Source of the DNA: Raphanus sativus
Lineage: Eukaryota > Streptophyta > Magnoliopsida > Brassicales > Brassicaceae
NCBI RefSeq assembly: GCF_000801105.2
Contig: NC_079516.1
Location: 18,940,998-19,004,997 of the forward strand
Length of the DNA stretch: 64,000 nucleotides
Direction: 5' to 3'
Of the stretch, positions 33,115 through 43,544 are shown piece by piece (within the stretch, counting starts at the first letter, position 1; each line of letters starts with the position of its first letter). The notes below the pieces were generated by a model. The model saw only the letters and a list, made by a program, of their open reading frames with translations. It was not told the DNA's origin and did no database searches. Both the position numbers and the translations under genes were made by a program.

Positions 33115-33128
33115 AGTTAACACAACAA

Positions 33129-33855
33129 ACATTCAATACCATACGAAGAGAATAACTTAGGTTACCGTGAAAATGGTCAGGATTCGCTATTGGTCAGTCA
33201 TTAATCCACCAAACAGACATTTAAAATTTAACGGTGTCAAATGACTAAAAAGAGTAAACGGTGTAACATAACGTCCGTTATGCATTTTTTCGGAACACCA
33301 AGGACCGTTATACCAATCCGCCGAATATCAAGACAATGCATGGCTCCGGATTTCACGGCGTCTGTCTCTACAGTTCTTTTTTTGTCAGGACTACAAATCG
33401 CATTTATCTTGTTGGTCAACAATTAGTGAGAAGATAAAGACCATGCCAATGAATCATTAATACTTGATATTCCCATTTTTTTTTTTTGAACTTATTTTTA
33501 TTATTATTTTCGTCGAGTAAAACAAATAATACGTTTACTCACGAAACCGTGACGGATGAACTGGGATAAATAAGTTGTTAAAAAATAAACGCTTTGTGTT
33601 CTTTTTTTTTGTTGTCGTCACGCTTTGTGTTCAAAAAACAAAATAAAACGCTTTATCTTAAACCGTCTTTAAGACGTTACAATGACTTTCCCGCTAATTT
33701 GACCCTGATTACTCCATCCATGTATTAGAAACGCGTTGCCGAATTTGTCACACAAATGGTAGACGAAAATAACATTCTCTTTATAGAAAGCCTCAGCTAA
33801 AAAAACATTCTCTTATAGAGAAGCAAATGGAAATAATGTAAAAAAATTAATAGTA
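33129..33855. other. No gene recognised
   Basis: The overlapping ORFs at 33237-33426 are on opposite strands of one short palindrome-like segment and have no domain. Confidence 0.5.
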
Positions 33856-34514
33856 TCTATCTTATTAAAACAGAAACATTCTGTTGGATCTAACATTTAT
33901 TTTGTAAGTTTTTAAATTAAATACACATTTATACTTTATAGTTAAACCTACATTAAATCAGTAATGTTCTTTTCTTTATACTACTATCCATGTTTCCAAA
34001 CAATATACTTATTTCTTTATACTACTATCAATGTTTCCAAACAATATATTTTTATACTACTATCAATGTTTCCAAACAATACAATAATTAATCTTATTTA
34101 TTTTATATCTATCATTTTCTCTTTAAAATTTTGTAGAAACGTTATAATTTCATAAATTGCAAAATAATGAACTTTAAAATTTGAATTATAAGACTACAAA
34201 ATATGAAACTATTTCAATTTAAATCCAATTAGATTACATATCGGTCATCCATCAGTTCAATCGGTTAGTCTCGAGTTTTAGTGATTTTTTTTAATATGAA
34301 TATTTTAAAAACCTAAATTGAATTGTCAGATCTCCGGATTAACTGGTATAATCACAATCGGGTTGAATTTAAAAACATTGATTTAAATGCAAAAATATTT
34401 TTAATACACACTCTTTAAAAATTACCAAAATATTTGTTAAGTTATTAGTGAAATTTTTCATCGTAAAATATTCCGCGCTTCCAAAGCGCGGAGCAAATGT
34501 AAATAATCCCCTAG
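33856..34514 (+). mobile_element. Non-autonomous Helitron, copy B
   Basis: The 5' end is TCTATCTTATTAAAACAG and the hairpin CCGCGCTTCCAAAGCGCGG is at about 34472-34490. The usual TCAAGATCTAG after the hairpin is replaced by a longer tail ending in CCCCTAG at 34514. The body matches copies A and C closely by eye. The next Helitron starts at once with TC. Confidence 0.78.
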
Positions 34515-35926
34515 TCTATATTTGAGAAGTGATTTTGCCACATGTCTTCTCTACAATCATTTTCACAAAAAAAATTGTGACGTGGCTATTAAGATATGAC
34601 ATGTCATGTGGTTAAATATGACATGGACAATTACATTTAATGCTGATATATATTTTTGGAAATATTTTTAGAATATGGCAATAACTCATATATTACATTT
34701 AATATTGATTTATATTTTTGGTAAACTTTGTAGAATATGGTAATAACTCATAAATCTCACTATAATAAATATATTCAAATATGACATTTTGAATTTCGAA
34801 ATATTTTATAATTTTACTTTAATAATTATAAATTTTTTATTATCTAAAATTTTCTAAATTTTCTGAACTTTTTAAAAAAAAATTAAATTGTTATATCATT
34901 ATTTTCTTTTAGATATCTACAAATTATATAAATATCATTTAGTTTTTATTTTTGATAACTATACAATTTATATAATTTTTAGTAATTTTGTACAAGTTGA
35001 TTTAATACATTTAACCAAATGAAATAAATATTTTTTATCTAAGATTTTAACTTTATATATATAAATATATATTCTTAAATATAATTTCAAATAAAAAATA
35101 TTTTCTCTTAATTTTATGCTTAATTAATGATATTTATATTAATTATTGGTCAAAATAATAAAATATATAATATTGATAAATTACATTTTAAAATATAAAA
35201 TTTAACTTTTAAAAAATTCATCACTACACATGGTGCAGAAAAACACCTAGATTAATAATTGTGACATGGCTACTAAAATTGATGACATTTCTTATACATT
35301 AATATGACATGGACAATTATATTTAATGTTAATTTATATTTTTGGTAAACTTTTTAAAATATGGTAATAACTCATATATTACATTTATTGTCAATTTATA
35401 TTTTTTGACTTTTTTAAAATATAGTAATAACTCATAAATCATCATTAAAATAAAAATATTCAATTATGGCATTTCAAATTTCGAAATATCATTTAAATTA
35501 AAAATAAATGAAAAATATATACATATTATTAAAAAATTATAAAAATTAAATCATAAAACTAAATTAAATCGTAAAATAATTAGTTTCTTATATATATCTA
35601 CAGATTTTATAAATATTGTTTAATTTTAACTTTTGACAGTTATGCAATTTTTACATATTTATTTAATATATTTAATTAAAATAAATAGATATAAAAATAT
35701 ACCTAAGATTATAATTTTAAGTATATACATGCACATTTTTAAATATAATTCAAAATAAACAAAATTATTTTTATCTTAATTTTAATGTTGAGTTAAATCA
35801 AATTTATATTAAAATATTGATAAGAAAAAAGAAAATTTATAATATTAATAAAAATTAAATATAGTTTATATTTATTAAAAATATTTTAAATTTTGTTTAC
35901 TGCACATGGTGCAGGAAAACACCTAG
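34515..35926 (+). mobile_element. Helitron with an internally duplicated 3' half
   Basis: It starts TCTATATTTGAGAAG and ends with the hairpin CTGCACATGGTGCAG, then GAAAACACCTAG before T. A second 3' end (TACACATGGTGCAGAAAAAC then ACCTAG) lies internally at 35225-35250, followed by a repeat of the TGACATGGACAATTA segment. The element is therefore a tandem of two related units. No coding capacity. Confidence 0.7.
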
Positions 35927-36715
35927 TGTAAAGAAAAATCCAAGATCTATACGCAATATTTAAAACAGGAAAGACAATCGATATTATTATCAGTTAGCCG
36001 AAAATGCCAAAAATCTCAATCATAGAGATATGCAAGAAAATATTACAAATCAAGACCATATCATTTTCTCATCTTCAGTCGATATCTTTCTTTCTAAGCA
36101 TTCGAAGAGTAATAGAGTAGTTATAACAATTTTTCTTACAATTTTTCCTACAAGCTCTTACAACTGAAATTATTATCTTAGACAAACAACTATTGTTAAA
36201 TTATCTTGAAATTATTATTATGTCTCATGTACATACAACTTCTCCACAATTCTGATATTTTAAAACTTAGCGTGTATATCTAAACATAAACATGGTAAGT
36301 AATCCTCATTTGTATAATTACAGAATTTTTATCGGATATTATACTATTTTACAGCTTAATTAAACCGCGTGCCAGCTGTGTACCACCACAATTAAATTCC
36401 CCCAAAATAATAGAAAAAACAAAAATTAGGAGAATAAATTCATCTTTAATTTTCTCTGGTTCATCCATTTTTCCCCAAAAGAATAAAATTCTATTTAATT
36501 TAATTTATTAAAATTTCGTAAGAAAAGGTTATTATGCTTTTATGATCCCACACTCTTATCTCTCTCCCTCCATCTCCGCCGATTCCATCTCTTACTCACT
36601 TTCCCCTTCCCCTGTAAAAAGCAAGCTCCTTTCTCCTCCCTCTCCTCCTCCTTCAATGCCACCATAAAACCCTACAACAAAGTTCCATCCTTTAACCTCT
36701 TCTCTCTCATAAAAA
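35927..36715 (+). promoter_or_regulatory. Upstream region and CT-rich leader of the TMK3-like gene
   Basis: The last 180 bp are pyrimidine-rich (TCTCTCTCCCTCCATCTCC, CTCCTCCCTCTCCTCCTCC), as in many plant 5' leaders. No clear TATA box could be assigned. No other gene is visible here. Confidence 0.45.
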
Positions 36716-39700
36716 ATGGCGAAATCTCATCTATTCATCCTCCTCTGTTTCCTCCTCAATTCCGTATCTTCTCAAACCACCGTCGATGAGCCCACTATGC
36801 AAGCCCTCAAATCCCACCTAAACCTCACCAAAGACGTTGACTGGTCAAACCCCAACCCTTGCAAATGGCCAACCGTCGAGTGTTCAAACAACAGAGTCAC
36901 CCGAATCCAACTCAACAACAAAGCCATCCGAGGAACCCTCCCCTCCAATCTCCAAACCCTAACCGAGCTAACCGTCCTCGAATTCTTCATGAACCAAATC
37001 TCCGGTCCCATCCCCGATCTCTCCGGTTTAACCCGGTTACAAACCCTAAACCTCCACGACAACCTCTTCGACTCTGTTCCCAAAAACCTCTTCTCCGGCA
37101 TGGTCTCTCTCCAAGAGGCTTACCTCGAGTACAACCCTTTCTCTCCCTGGGAGATACCCGAGTCTCTCAAAGAAGCTACTTCTCTTCAGAAACTCTCCTT
37201 GACCGGATGTAACTTAACCGGGAAGATACCTGACTTCTTCAGCTCCCAGACGCTTCCTAGCTTGACAAGTCTCCAGCTTTCTCAGAATCTCTTGCAAGGG
37301 GAGTTGCCTCCGAGCTTTGGAGCTTCTTCTTTACAGAAACTATACCTCAACGGGCAGAAACTTAACGGTTCTGTTTCTTTATTACAGAACATGACTTCGT
37401 TAATCGAGCTTGATCTGCAAGGTAACGCCTTCTCAGGCCCAATCCCTGACCTCTCTGGTTTGGAAGCTCTGAGTCTGTTCAATGTAAGAGAGAATCAACT
37501 CACTGGTCTTGTCCCACCGTCGTTGACTGGTCTCAAGTCGCTTAAAACTGTGAACCTAACCAACAACTGCTTCCAAGGACCGACTCCAGAGTTTGGAAAA
37601 TCCGTTGCTGTTGATGTAATAGCCAAGACGAACAGGTTCTGTCTGGAGACTCCTGGTGCTCCTTGTGATCCTCGTGTCGATACATTGCTCTCTGTAGCCG
37701 AGTCGTTAGGTTATCCGGTGAAGCTAGCCACGAGTTGGAAAGGTAACGATCCGTGTGATGGCTGGCTTGGGATTACTTGTTCGGGAAGTAACGTCACGGT
37801 GGTGAATCTAGGGAGGCAGGGGCTTACTGGTACTATCTCTCCGAGCTTTGCTAAGATTGCTTCGTTGGAAACTATTAATCTGTCTAATAATAATCTCACC
37901 GGGACTATACCTAACGAGCTCACCACGTTGCCTAAGCTTAAGACGCTTGACGTGTCTAACAATGATATCTACGGAGGTGTTCCGAAGTTTGGGGATGGTG
38001 TGGCTGTGGTGACTAGTGGTAACGCTAACATCAATAAGGACGGACCTTTGTCACCGGATGGAGGGGGTGGAGGAGGTTCTAAGAAGTCGAGCAGTGTGAA
38101 GATCATAGCTCCTGTGGTTGGTGGTGTTGTTGTTGCTGCGTTGTGTTTAGTTGGTCTCGGTGTGTGTCTCTACAAGAAGAGAAGAGCAAGGCCGGCTAAG
38201 GTTCAGAGTCCAAACAGCCACGTGGTGGTACATCCGCACCACTCTGGTGATGGAGACGCTATTAAACTTAGCGTTGCGGCTTCTAGTGTTGGAGGGAGCT
38301 CTAACAGTCAGACTCCGAACAGTGAGATTCATGTGGTGGAGTCTGGTAACTTGGTTATATCTATACAGGTTCTGAGGAGTGTGACGAACAACTTCAGTGA
38401 GGAGAACATTCTCGGGAAAGGCGGTTTCGGGACGGTTTACAGAGGTGAGCTTCACGATGGAACTAAGATAGCTGTGAAGAGGATGGAGCCTTCAGCTGTG
38501 AGTGACAAGGGACTTGAAGAGTTCAAGTCAGAGATCACAGTTTTGACGAAGATGCGTCACCGTCATCTCGTTGCACTTCTTGGCTACTGTCTTGATGGTA
38601 ACGAGAAGCTTCTTGTGTATGAGTACATGCCGCAGGGGACACTGAGCCAGCATTTGTTCCACTGGAAAGAAGAAGAGAGAAAGCCGCTTGATTGGACTAG
38701 AAGGTTGGCGATTGCATTGGATGTAGCTCGTGGTGTGGAGTATCTACACACGCTTGCTCATCAGAGTTTCATCCATAGGGATCTAAAGCCATCGAACATC
38801 CTTCTTGGTGATGATATGAGAGCTAAAGTCTCTGACTTTGGGTTAGTCCGTTTAGCCCCTGAAGGCAAATACTCCATTGAGACTCGTGTCGCTGGCACCT
38901 TTGGATACCTTGCTCCAGAATATGCAGGTTAGGCATTGATGTGTCCCTATCCAACTCTTAAAGTTTCATACTTTAGGTCGTTTTGCATTGACCCAGTTGT
39001 TAAAGTTTCATCCTTTAGGTCATTTTGCATTGACCCAATTGTTAACGTTTCATACTTAGGTCGTTTTGCATTGACCCAAGTGTTAAAGTTTCAAACTTTG
39101 ATCGTTGTTTTGCATTGACCCAAGTGTCAAAGTTTCATACTTTGATCGTTTTGCATTGACCCAAGTGTTAAAGTTTCAAACTTTGATCGTTGTTTTGGAT
39201 TGACCCAAGTGTTAAAGTTTCATACTTTGATCGTTGTTTTGCATTGACCCAAGTGTTAAAGTTTCATACTTTGATCGTTCTGCACTGACCCAAGTGTTAA
39301 AGTTTCATACTTAGGTCGTTTTGCATTGACCAAAGTTTTAGAGTTCATACTTTGATCGTTGTTTTGCATTGAACCAAGTGTTAAAGTTCCATAATTTCAT
39401 CGTTTTGCACTGACCCAAGTGTTAAATTTCATACTTTTAACCGTTTTTGCTAATGCTATATGGTTTTGATTGTGGTAGTGACGGGAAGAGTGACGACCAA
39501 GGTAGACATTTTCAGCCTAGGAGTCATACTAATGGAGCTAATCACTGGTCGTAAAGCCCTTGACGTTACACAACCTGAAGACAGCGTCCATCTAGTGACA
39601 TGGTTCCGTCGTGTGGCAGCCAGCAAAGACAAAGACAAAGACGCCTTCAAGAACGCAATAGACCCAAATATCAACCTTGACGAAGAGACCTTAGCTAGTG

Positions 39701-40029
39701 TCCAAATAGTTTGGGACCTTGCTGGTCATTGCTGTGCTCGTGAGCCTATCAACAGACCAGACATGGGTCACATTGTCAACGTCCTTTCTTCACTCACCGT
39801 CCAGTGGAAACCCTCTGAGGCAGATCCTGATGACCTCTACGGGATAGACTATGATGTGCCTCTTCCTCAAGCTGTTAAGAAATGGCAAGCCTCTGAGGGA
39901 CTCAGCCAAACCATGGATGACTCTGGATCTTCGTCTTCAGCTTATGGAAGTAGAGACAATACACAGACGAGTATCCCTATTCGCCCATCTGGTTTTGCTG
40001 CCTCGTTCACTTCTGTTGATGGACGTTGA
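36716..40029 (+). CDS. TMK3: LRR receptor-like kinase, TMK3 type
   Basis: Two exons, 36716-38927 and 39479-40029, join at a phase-1 GT-AG intron inside the Val of [12 protein letters not shown], giving 920 residues (Arabidopsis TMK3 is similar, from memory). The order is: signal peptide (1-19); a first LRR block with DPxPCKW-like [12 protein letters not shown]; a Cys-bounded non-LRR island around residues 310-355 ([13 protein letters not shown]); a second short LRR block; a Gly-rich linker; a transmembrane helix (about 462-487); and the kinase domain. Kinase motifs: [16 protein letters not shown] (ATP lysine), [19 protein letters not shown] kinases act at the plasma membrane in auxin-dependent growth through ROP GTPases. 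The C-terminal tail FTSVDGR is conserved in the family. All key catalytic residues are present, so it should be active. The small intron is filled with a minisatellite. Confidence 0.95.
38938..39440. repeat. Intronic minisatellite of the TMK3-like gene
   Basis: About eleven copies of a roughly 41-46 bp unit (TTGACCCAAGTGTTAAAGTT plus TCATACTTTGATCGTTGTTT, then TGCA) fill nearly all of the 551-bp intron. Units differ by small indels (GATCG/AGGTCG, GTTGTTTT/GTTTT). The array leaves the splice sites intact. Confidence 0.92.
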
Positions 40030-40244
40030 AGATAATAAAGACTGCGTTTTCTTATGGTTTCGTTAAAACGTTTTAGTAGTAGTAGAAGACCCTTTTTGTT
40101 TTTCTCACAAGCATTTACTTATGACTTGGTATCTTTTTTTTTTTTTCTCATGCAAGCTTTTGGTTTAAGATGTTATCATCTTTGTAGTGTTTATGCAAAT
40201 ATAAAACCATCTTTTGAGAGTTCTTAGATATGAACTCTCATTCC

Positions 40245-40794
40245 TGTTGGGCCCGAATATAGCCCGGTAACTGATTATTCAATAATAAAGATGATGATGG
40301 GCCACGACAAGCTCATCACGAGTCTGAAGTCTAAAAGAGAGCTAAGCACGAATCAGAGGCTGAAAGTTAAGGATCCTGACTAAGGAGGTCACGACGAAGA
40401 GGAAGCTCATGTCGCAACCAGAAGAAGCGCAGGACCCGGTCAAGGGGAAGCTGTTGCAGATTCCACCTCAAGCGGAGAGGATCTCGGAGATCAGTTGCAA
40501 ACAACCTAAAGAAGTCCAAAGCTATAAAAAGAGAAGGTCGAAGACTAAAAAGAGGATCCGATCCTACTCAGATTTTACTCAACATTCATCAAAACATTCT
40601 TAGATATAATCCTTTTGTTATCTTTATAATCATAAGAAGAAACATCTTTGTAACCATCCCATTTATATTATATCAATACAAATCGAAGTTCATTCATCAA
40701 GTTCTTACGGGATTCAGCCCGCGATAATCTTTCCCTAACCTTTCCTAAACATAAAACCTGATCTAAAATCTAGGTGTGAGTTTTACCCCTCACA
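40245..40794 (+). repeat. Gypsy 5' LTR
   Basis: It begins TGTTGGGCCCG and ends CCCCTCACA. It is nearly identical to the 3' LTR. The ORF at 40409-40603 is not a gene. Confidence 0.95.
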
Positions 40795-40796
40795 AT

Positions 40797-40813
40797 TGGC
40801 GCCGTCTGTGGGG
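40797..40813 (+). other. Gypsy primer-binding site
   Basis: TGGCGCCGTCTGTGGGG follows the 5' LTR after two bases. TGGCGCC-type sites are common in plant gypsy elements; the exact tRNA is not decided here. Confidence 0.75.
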
Positions 40814-40847
40814 AAGAAACAATCGAATCCCTTACTCTAACTCGAGG

Positions 40848-43538
40848 ATGAACCCTACCGATCAGACAACAACCCCGTCTGACCTTAACCTCCCGATTCA
40901 GAGCGATGGCTCACCGAATGACGGAGGCTCTAGTCTCGTAATCACAGAGCCTCAACGTGGCGACCACCGATCTGGGCAACAGCTTCCGGTTGATGCTCGA
41001 ACGAGCCAAACTACAACCGGAGTTACTAACCCGAGGTCATCAGGTGGAAACACCTCCGAGCTCCCGGTTACCGAGAATCCTCAGCAGCAAGCCATTCCGA
41101 ATCAAACGGAGGCTCAGCTCTCTGAGATCCGCCAGATGATGATACAATTAGTAGACCGAGCTCAGGAAAGTGAGCGCACGATGCATCAGCTGACTGTACG
41201 TCAACAACGATTCGAAGAGATAACTAGATCTCTAAACGCAACAACCCAACCACCGCAACGTCAAGCTCCGGGGGTCATCTTCCATGATCGATTAACCGAT
41301 CCCTCTTTTCCCCGAGCACGTTTAAACTTTTCCCCTGATAGCACTGCCCCTGAAGGACGCGGATCTGCTTTCCAGACACCTCATACTGGAACAGTTCCCG
41401 TGTTCAATCCACCTAATGCCAGTGCTATGGGAAGTAACGTAGCAACAACCAGCTCCACACCCGGTCAGGTCACTGACAGAAGTACTCGTTTACCTCCTCC
41501 GCCACCTGATCCTAGGTCCGGAGCAGGAATATCCTTCCCATCTGGAGGCAGAGCGTCAGCTTCGGTTTATCAAACTAGAAGCTCGGTCCCGAATGAGGAC
41601 GGTTATCAAAGGATAAACTCCGATAACCCAAGAAATGTCGAGCGACTTAGCCCACCAACCGCATGGGAAGATGAGCCAACTCGATTCCGTCAGGAACCCA
41701 CTCATCGGGTACCTGCGAACGATCCAAATATCCTTCCGTTTGAAGGACCTGAAGCTATCCGTAGATATATGGAGAGAACTCACGCGGCTCTCCAGAAATT
41801 GGGAGCTCAAGTCCATAAAGCTACGAGTTCAGCTCCCGAAATCGATAGCTTAATCGAAGAAACCCGTGGAACTCCATTCACGGACATAATTGCCAGTTCT
41901 CACATAAGAGATACCCGAAAAATCAGAATTCCTGAGTATGATGGGACCTCCGACCCAAAAGCCTATTTGAGAGCTTTCCGATTGGCAATTGTTAAAGCCC
42001 ATTTCACACAGGAAGAATGTGAAGCAGGTTACTGTAGGACATTCGCCGAAAACTTGGTCGGAACAGCCCTTGAGTGGTTCTCCGGTCTCGAGCCAGCCTC
42101 GATAGACAATTTCGATCAATTAACCAACGCCTTTATGAAGCAATATTCAACCCATATCCAGAAGCAAGCCTCTGAGGCCGACCTTTGGAAGGTTAGTCAA
42201 GGAATGGGAGACTCATTACGAGTCTACATCGAGAAATTCAGGGCAATAAGAACTAAGCTCTCGAATCCTAACGACAAAGTTGCCATCGAGGCCCTTAGGA
42301 GAGGTCTGTTCTATAGATCGAAATTCTGGTCAGAGCTAACACTCAATGCTCCTCCAACTATCGATGACGCTCTTCATAGAGCCACCAAATATATTACTTT
42401 GGAGGAGGAGACAGCTGCACTGGATAAACTCCACAAGAAACCACAGAATCATTCGAAAGGTGACTCCTCCGAGATTAAGGGACCTCATAAAAAGGGTAAC
42501 CCCCGAAATAATCAAACTCAGGGAGAACATTCCTACGCAATCGAGGAAGACAAGGAAGAGAAACCTGTTGCAGCAGCAAACAAAACTCCCTGGTCAAAAG
42601 GCTTCGATAAAGGCAAACATTGCTCTTATCACGATCGCGAAGGACATTCAACCGAAGAGTGTTGGGACCTCCAACGCCAGCTGGCAGCTAAATTCGCAGC
42701 CGGAGAAATAAAGGGCGTGGACCTTAAAAAGCCGCCACCTTATCAGAAAAGAGGTTCCAGGGACATTTCCCCGAAACGCGAGAGGTCACCTGAGAAGGAA
42801 ACCGATTCGCCACCTCCAGGTCCCAAAAAAAGAGTCGACATGATTCTTGGGAAATTCCCCCAAGGAAAAAGTTTACAAGTCGAAGCTCTCTTGAGCAAAC
42901 CCTCCCATCAATCGAACCCCGACTCGAGGGTGGACTGTATCCTTGGAGGATCAGACATATGTCAAGACTCCGTCAATTCCATTAAGAATCACGTGCGGAA
43001 GGATGTGTCTAACACTGGACCTAAGCCTCCTAATCCTGAATCCAACACTAAGATTTCTTTCTGGGAGAGCGAGACCTCAAACCTTGACAGACCTCACGAT
43101 GATGCGTTGATCGTCACCCTGAACATCGCAGGATACGAGGTTCCTAAGCTCATGATAGACACAGGAAGCTCTGTCGACCTCATTTTCTATAACACCCTAA
43201 AAGGGATGGAAATAGACGACTACGAAATTATTGGCCAAAAGGCTAATCTCGTAGGCTTCTCCGGAGAAACAACTACCTCATTGGGAACAATCAAGCTCCC
43301 AGTCATAGCTGGCGGAATAATGAAAATGACCAACTTAGTAGTCATCGATAGACCTTCCCCGTTCCACGCGATTTTGGGAAGACCTTGGATCCACAAAATG
43401 AAGGCAGTAGCCTCAACGTACCATCAGTGCGTAAAATTTCCAACACCCGAAGGGATAGCTACCATACACGGTAGCCAGAAGATATCCAGGATCTGCTATT
43501 TGGGAGGATTCGAAATCCTCAAAAAATCCCCCCAATAG
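40848..43538 (+). CDS. Gypsy gag-protease, 896 aa
   Basis: The first ATG in frame is at 40848; the frame is open further upstream, into the LTR, only by a GTG. Residues about 360-490 hold a retrotransposon gag domain (AYLRAFRLAIVKAHFT, TALEWFSGLEP, then LTNAFMKQYS). A zinc-like cluster CSYHDREGHSTEEC follows near residue 600. The aspartic protease has MIDTGSSVDLIFYN near residue 770. The N-terminal part is Pro/Ser/Gln-rich and probably disordered. The ORF ends at a TAG with a leaky-type context, and the same frame continues into the RT. Product role: capsid and maturation protease. This ORF is intact over its full length. Confidence 0.9.
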   Translation: MNPTDQTTTPSDLNLPIQSDGSPNDGGSSLVITEPQRGDHRSGQQLPVDARTSQTTTGVTNPRSSGGNTSELPVTENPQQQAIPNQTEAQLSEIRQMMIQLVDRAQESERTMHQLTVRQQRFEEITRSLNATTQPPQRQAPGVIFHDRLTDPSFPRARLNFSPDSTAPEGRGSAFQTPHTGTVPVFNPPNASAMGSNVATTSSTPGQVTDRSTRLPPPPPDPRSGAGISFPSGGRASASVYQTRSSVPNEDGYQRINSDNPRNVERLSPPTAWEDEPTRFRQEPTHRVPANDPNILPFEGPEAIRRYMERTHAALQKLGAQVHKATSSAPEIDSLIEETRGTPFTDIIASSHIRDTRKIRIPEYDGTSDPKAYLRAFRLAIVKAHFTQEECEAGYCRTFAENLVGTALEWFSGLEPASIDNFDQLTNAFMKQYSTHIQKQASEADLWKVSQGMGDSLRVYIEKFRAIRTKLSNPNDKVAIEALRRGLFYRSKFWSELTLNAPPTIDDALHRATKYITLEEETAALDKLHKKPQNHSKGDSSEIKGPHKKGNPRNNQTQGEHSYAIEEDKEEKPVAAANKTPWSKGFDKGKHCSYHDREGHSTEECWDLQRQLAAKFAAGEIKGVDLKKPPPYQKRGSRDISPKRERSPEKETDSPPPGPKKRVDMILGKFPQGKSLQVEALLSKPSHQSNPDSRVDCILGGSDICQDSVNSIKNHVRKDVSNTGPKPPNPESNTKISFWESETSNLDRPHDDALIVTLNIAGYEVPKLMIDTGSSVDLIFYNTLKGMEIDDYEIIGQKANLVGFSGETTTSLGTIKLPVIAGGIMKMTNLVVIDRPSPFHAILGRPWIHKMKAVASTYHQCVKFPTPEGIATIHGSQKISRICYLGGFEILKKSPQ

Positions 43539-43544
43539 CAATTA
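43533..43544 (+). promoter_or_regulatory. Candidate stop-readthrough site at the gag-pol junction
   Basis: CAA-TAG-CAA-TTA in the gag-protease frame matches the readthrough motif UAG-CAR-YYA, including the upstream CAA. The downstream frame runs on to the RT without further stop until 43965. It would allow a small fraction of ribosomes to make Gag-Pol. Predicted from sequence only. Confidence 0.6.

Noticed and set aside
36772..38455. Several ORFs of 60-117 codons overlapping the TMK3-like exon
   Set aside because: They lie in other frames of a well-supported gene and have no domains.
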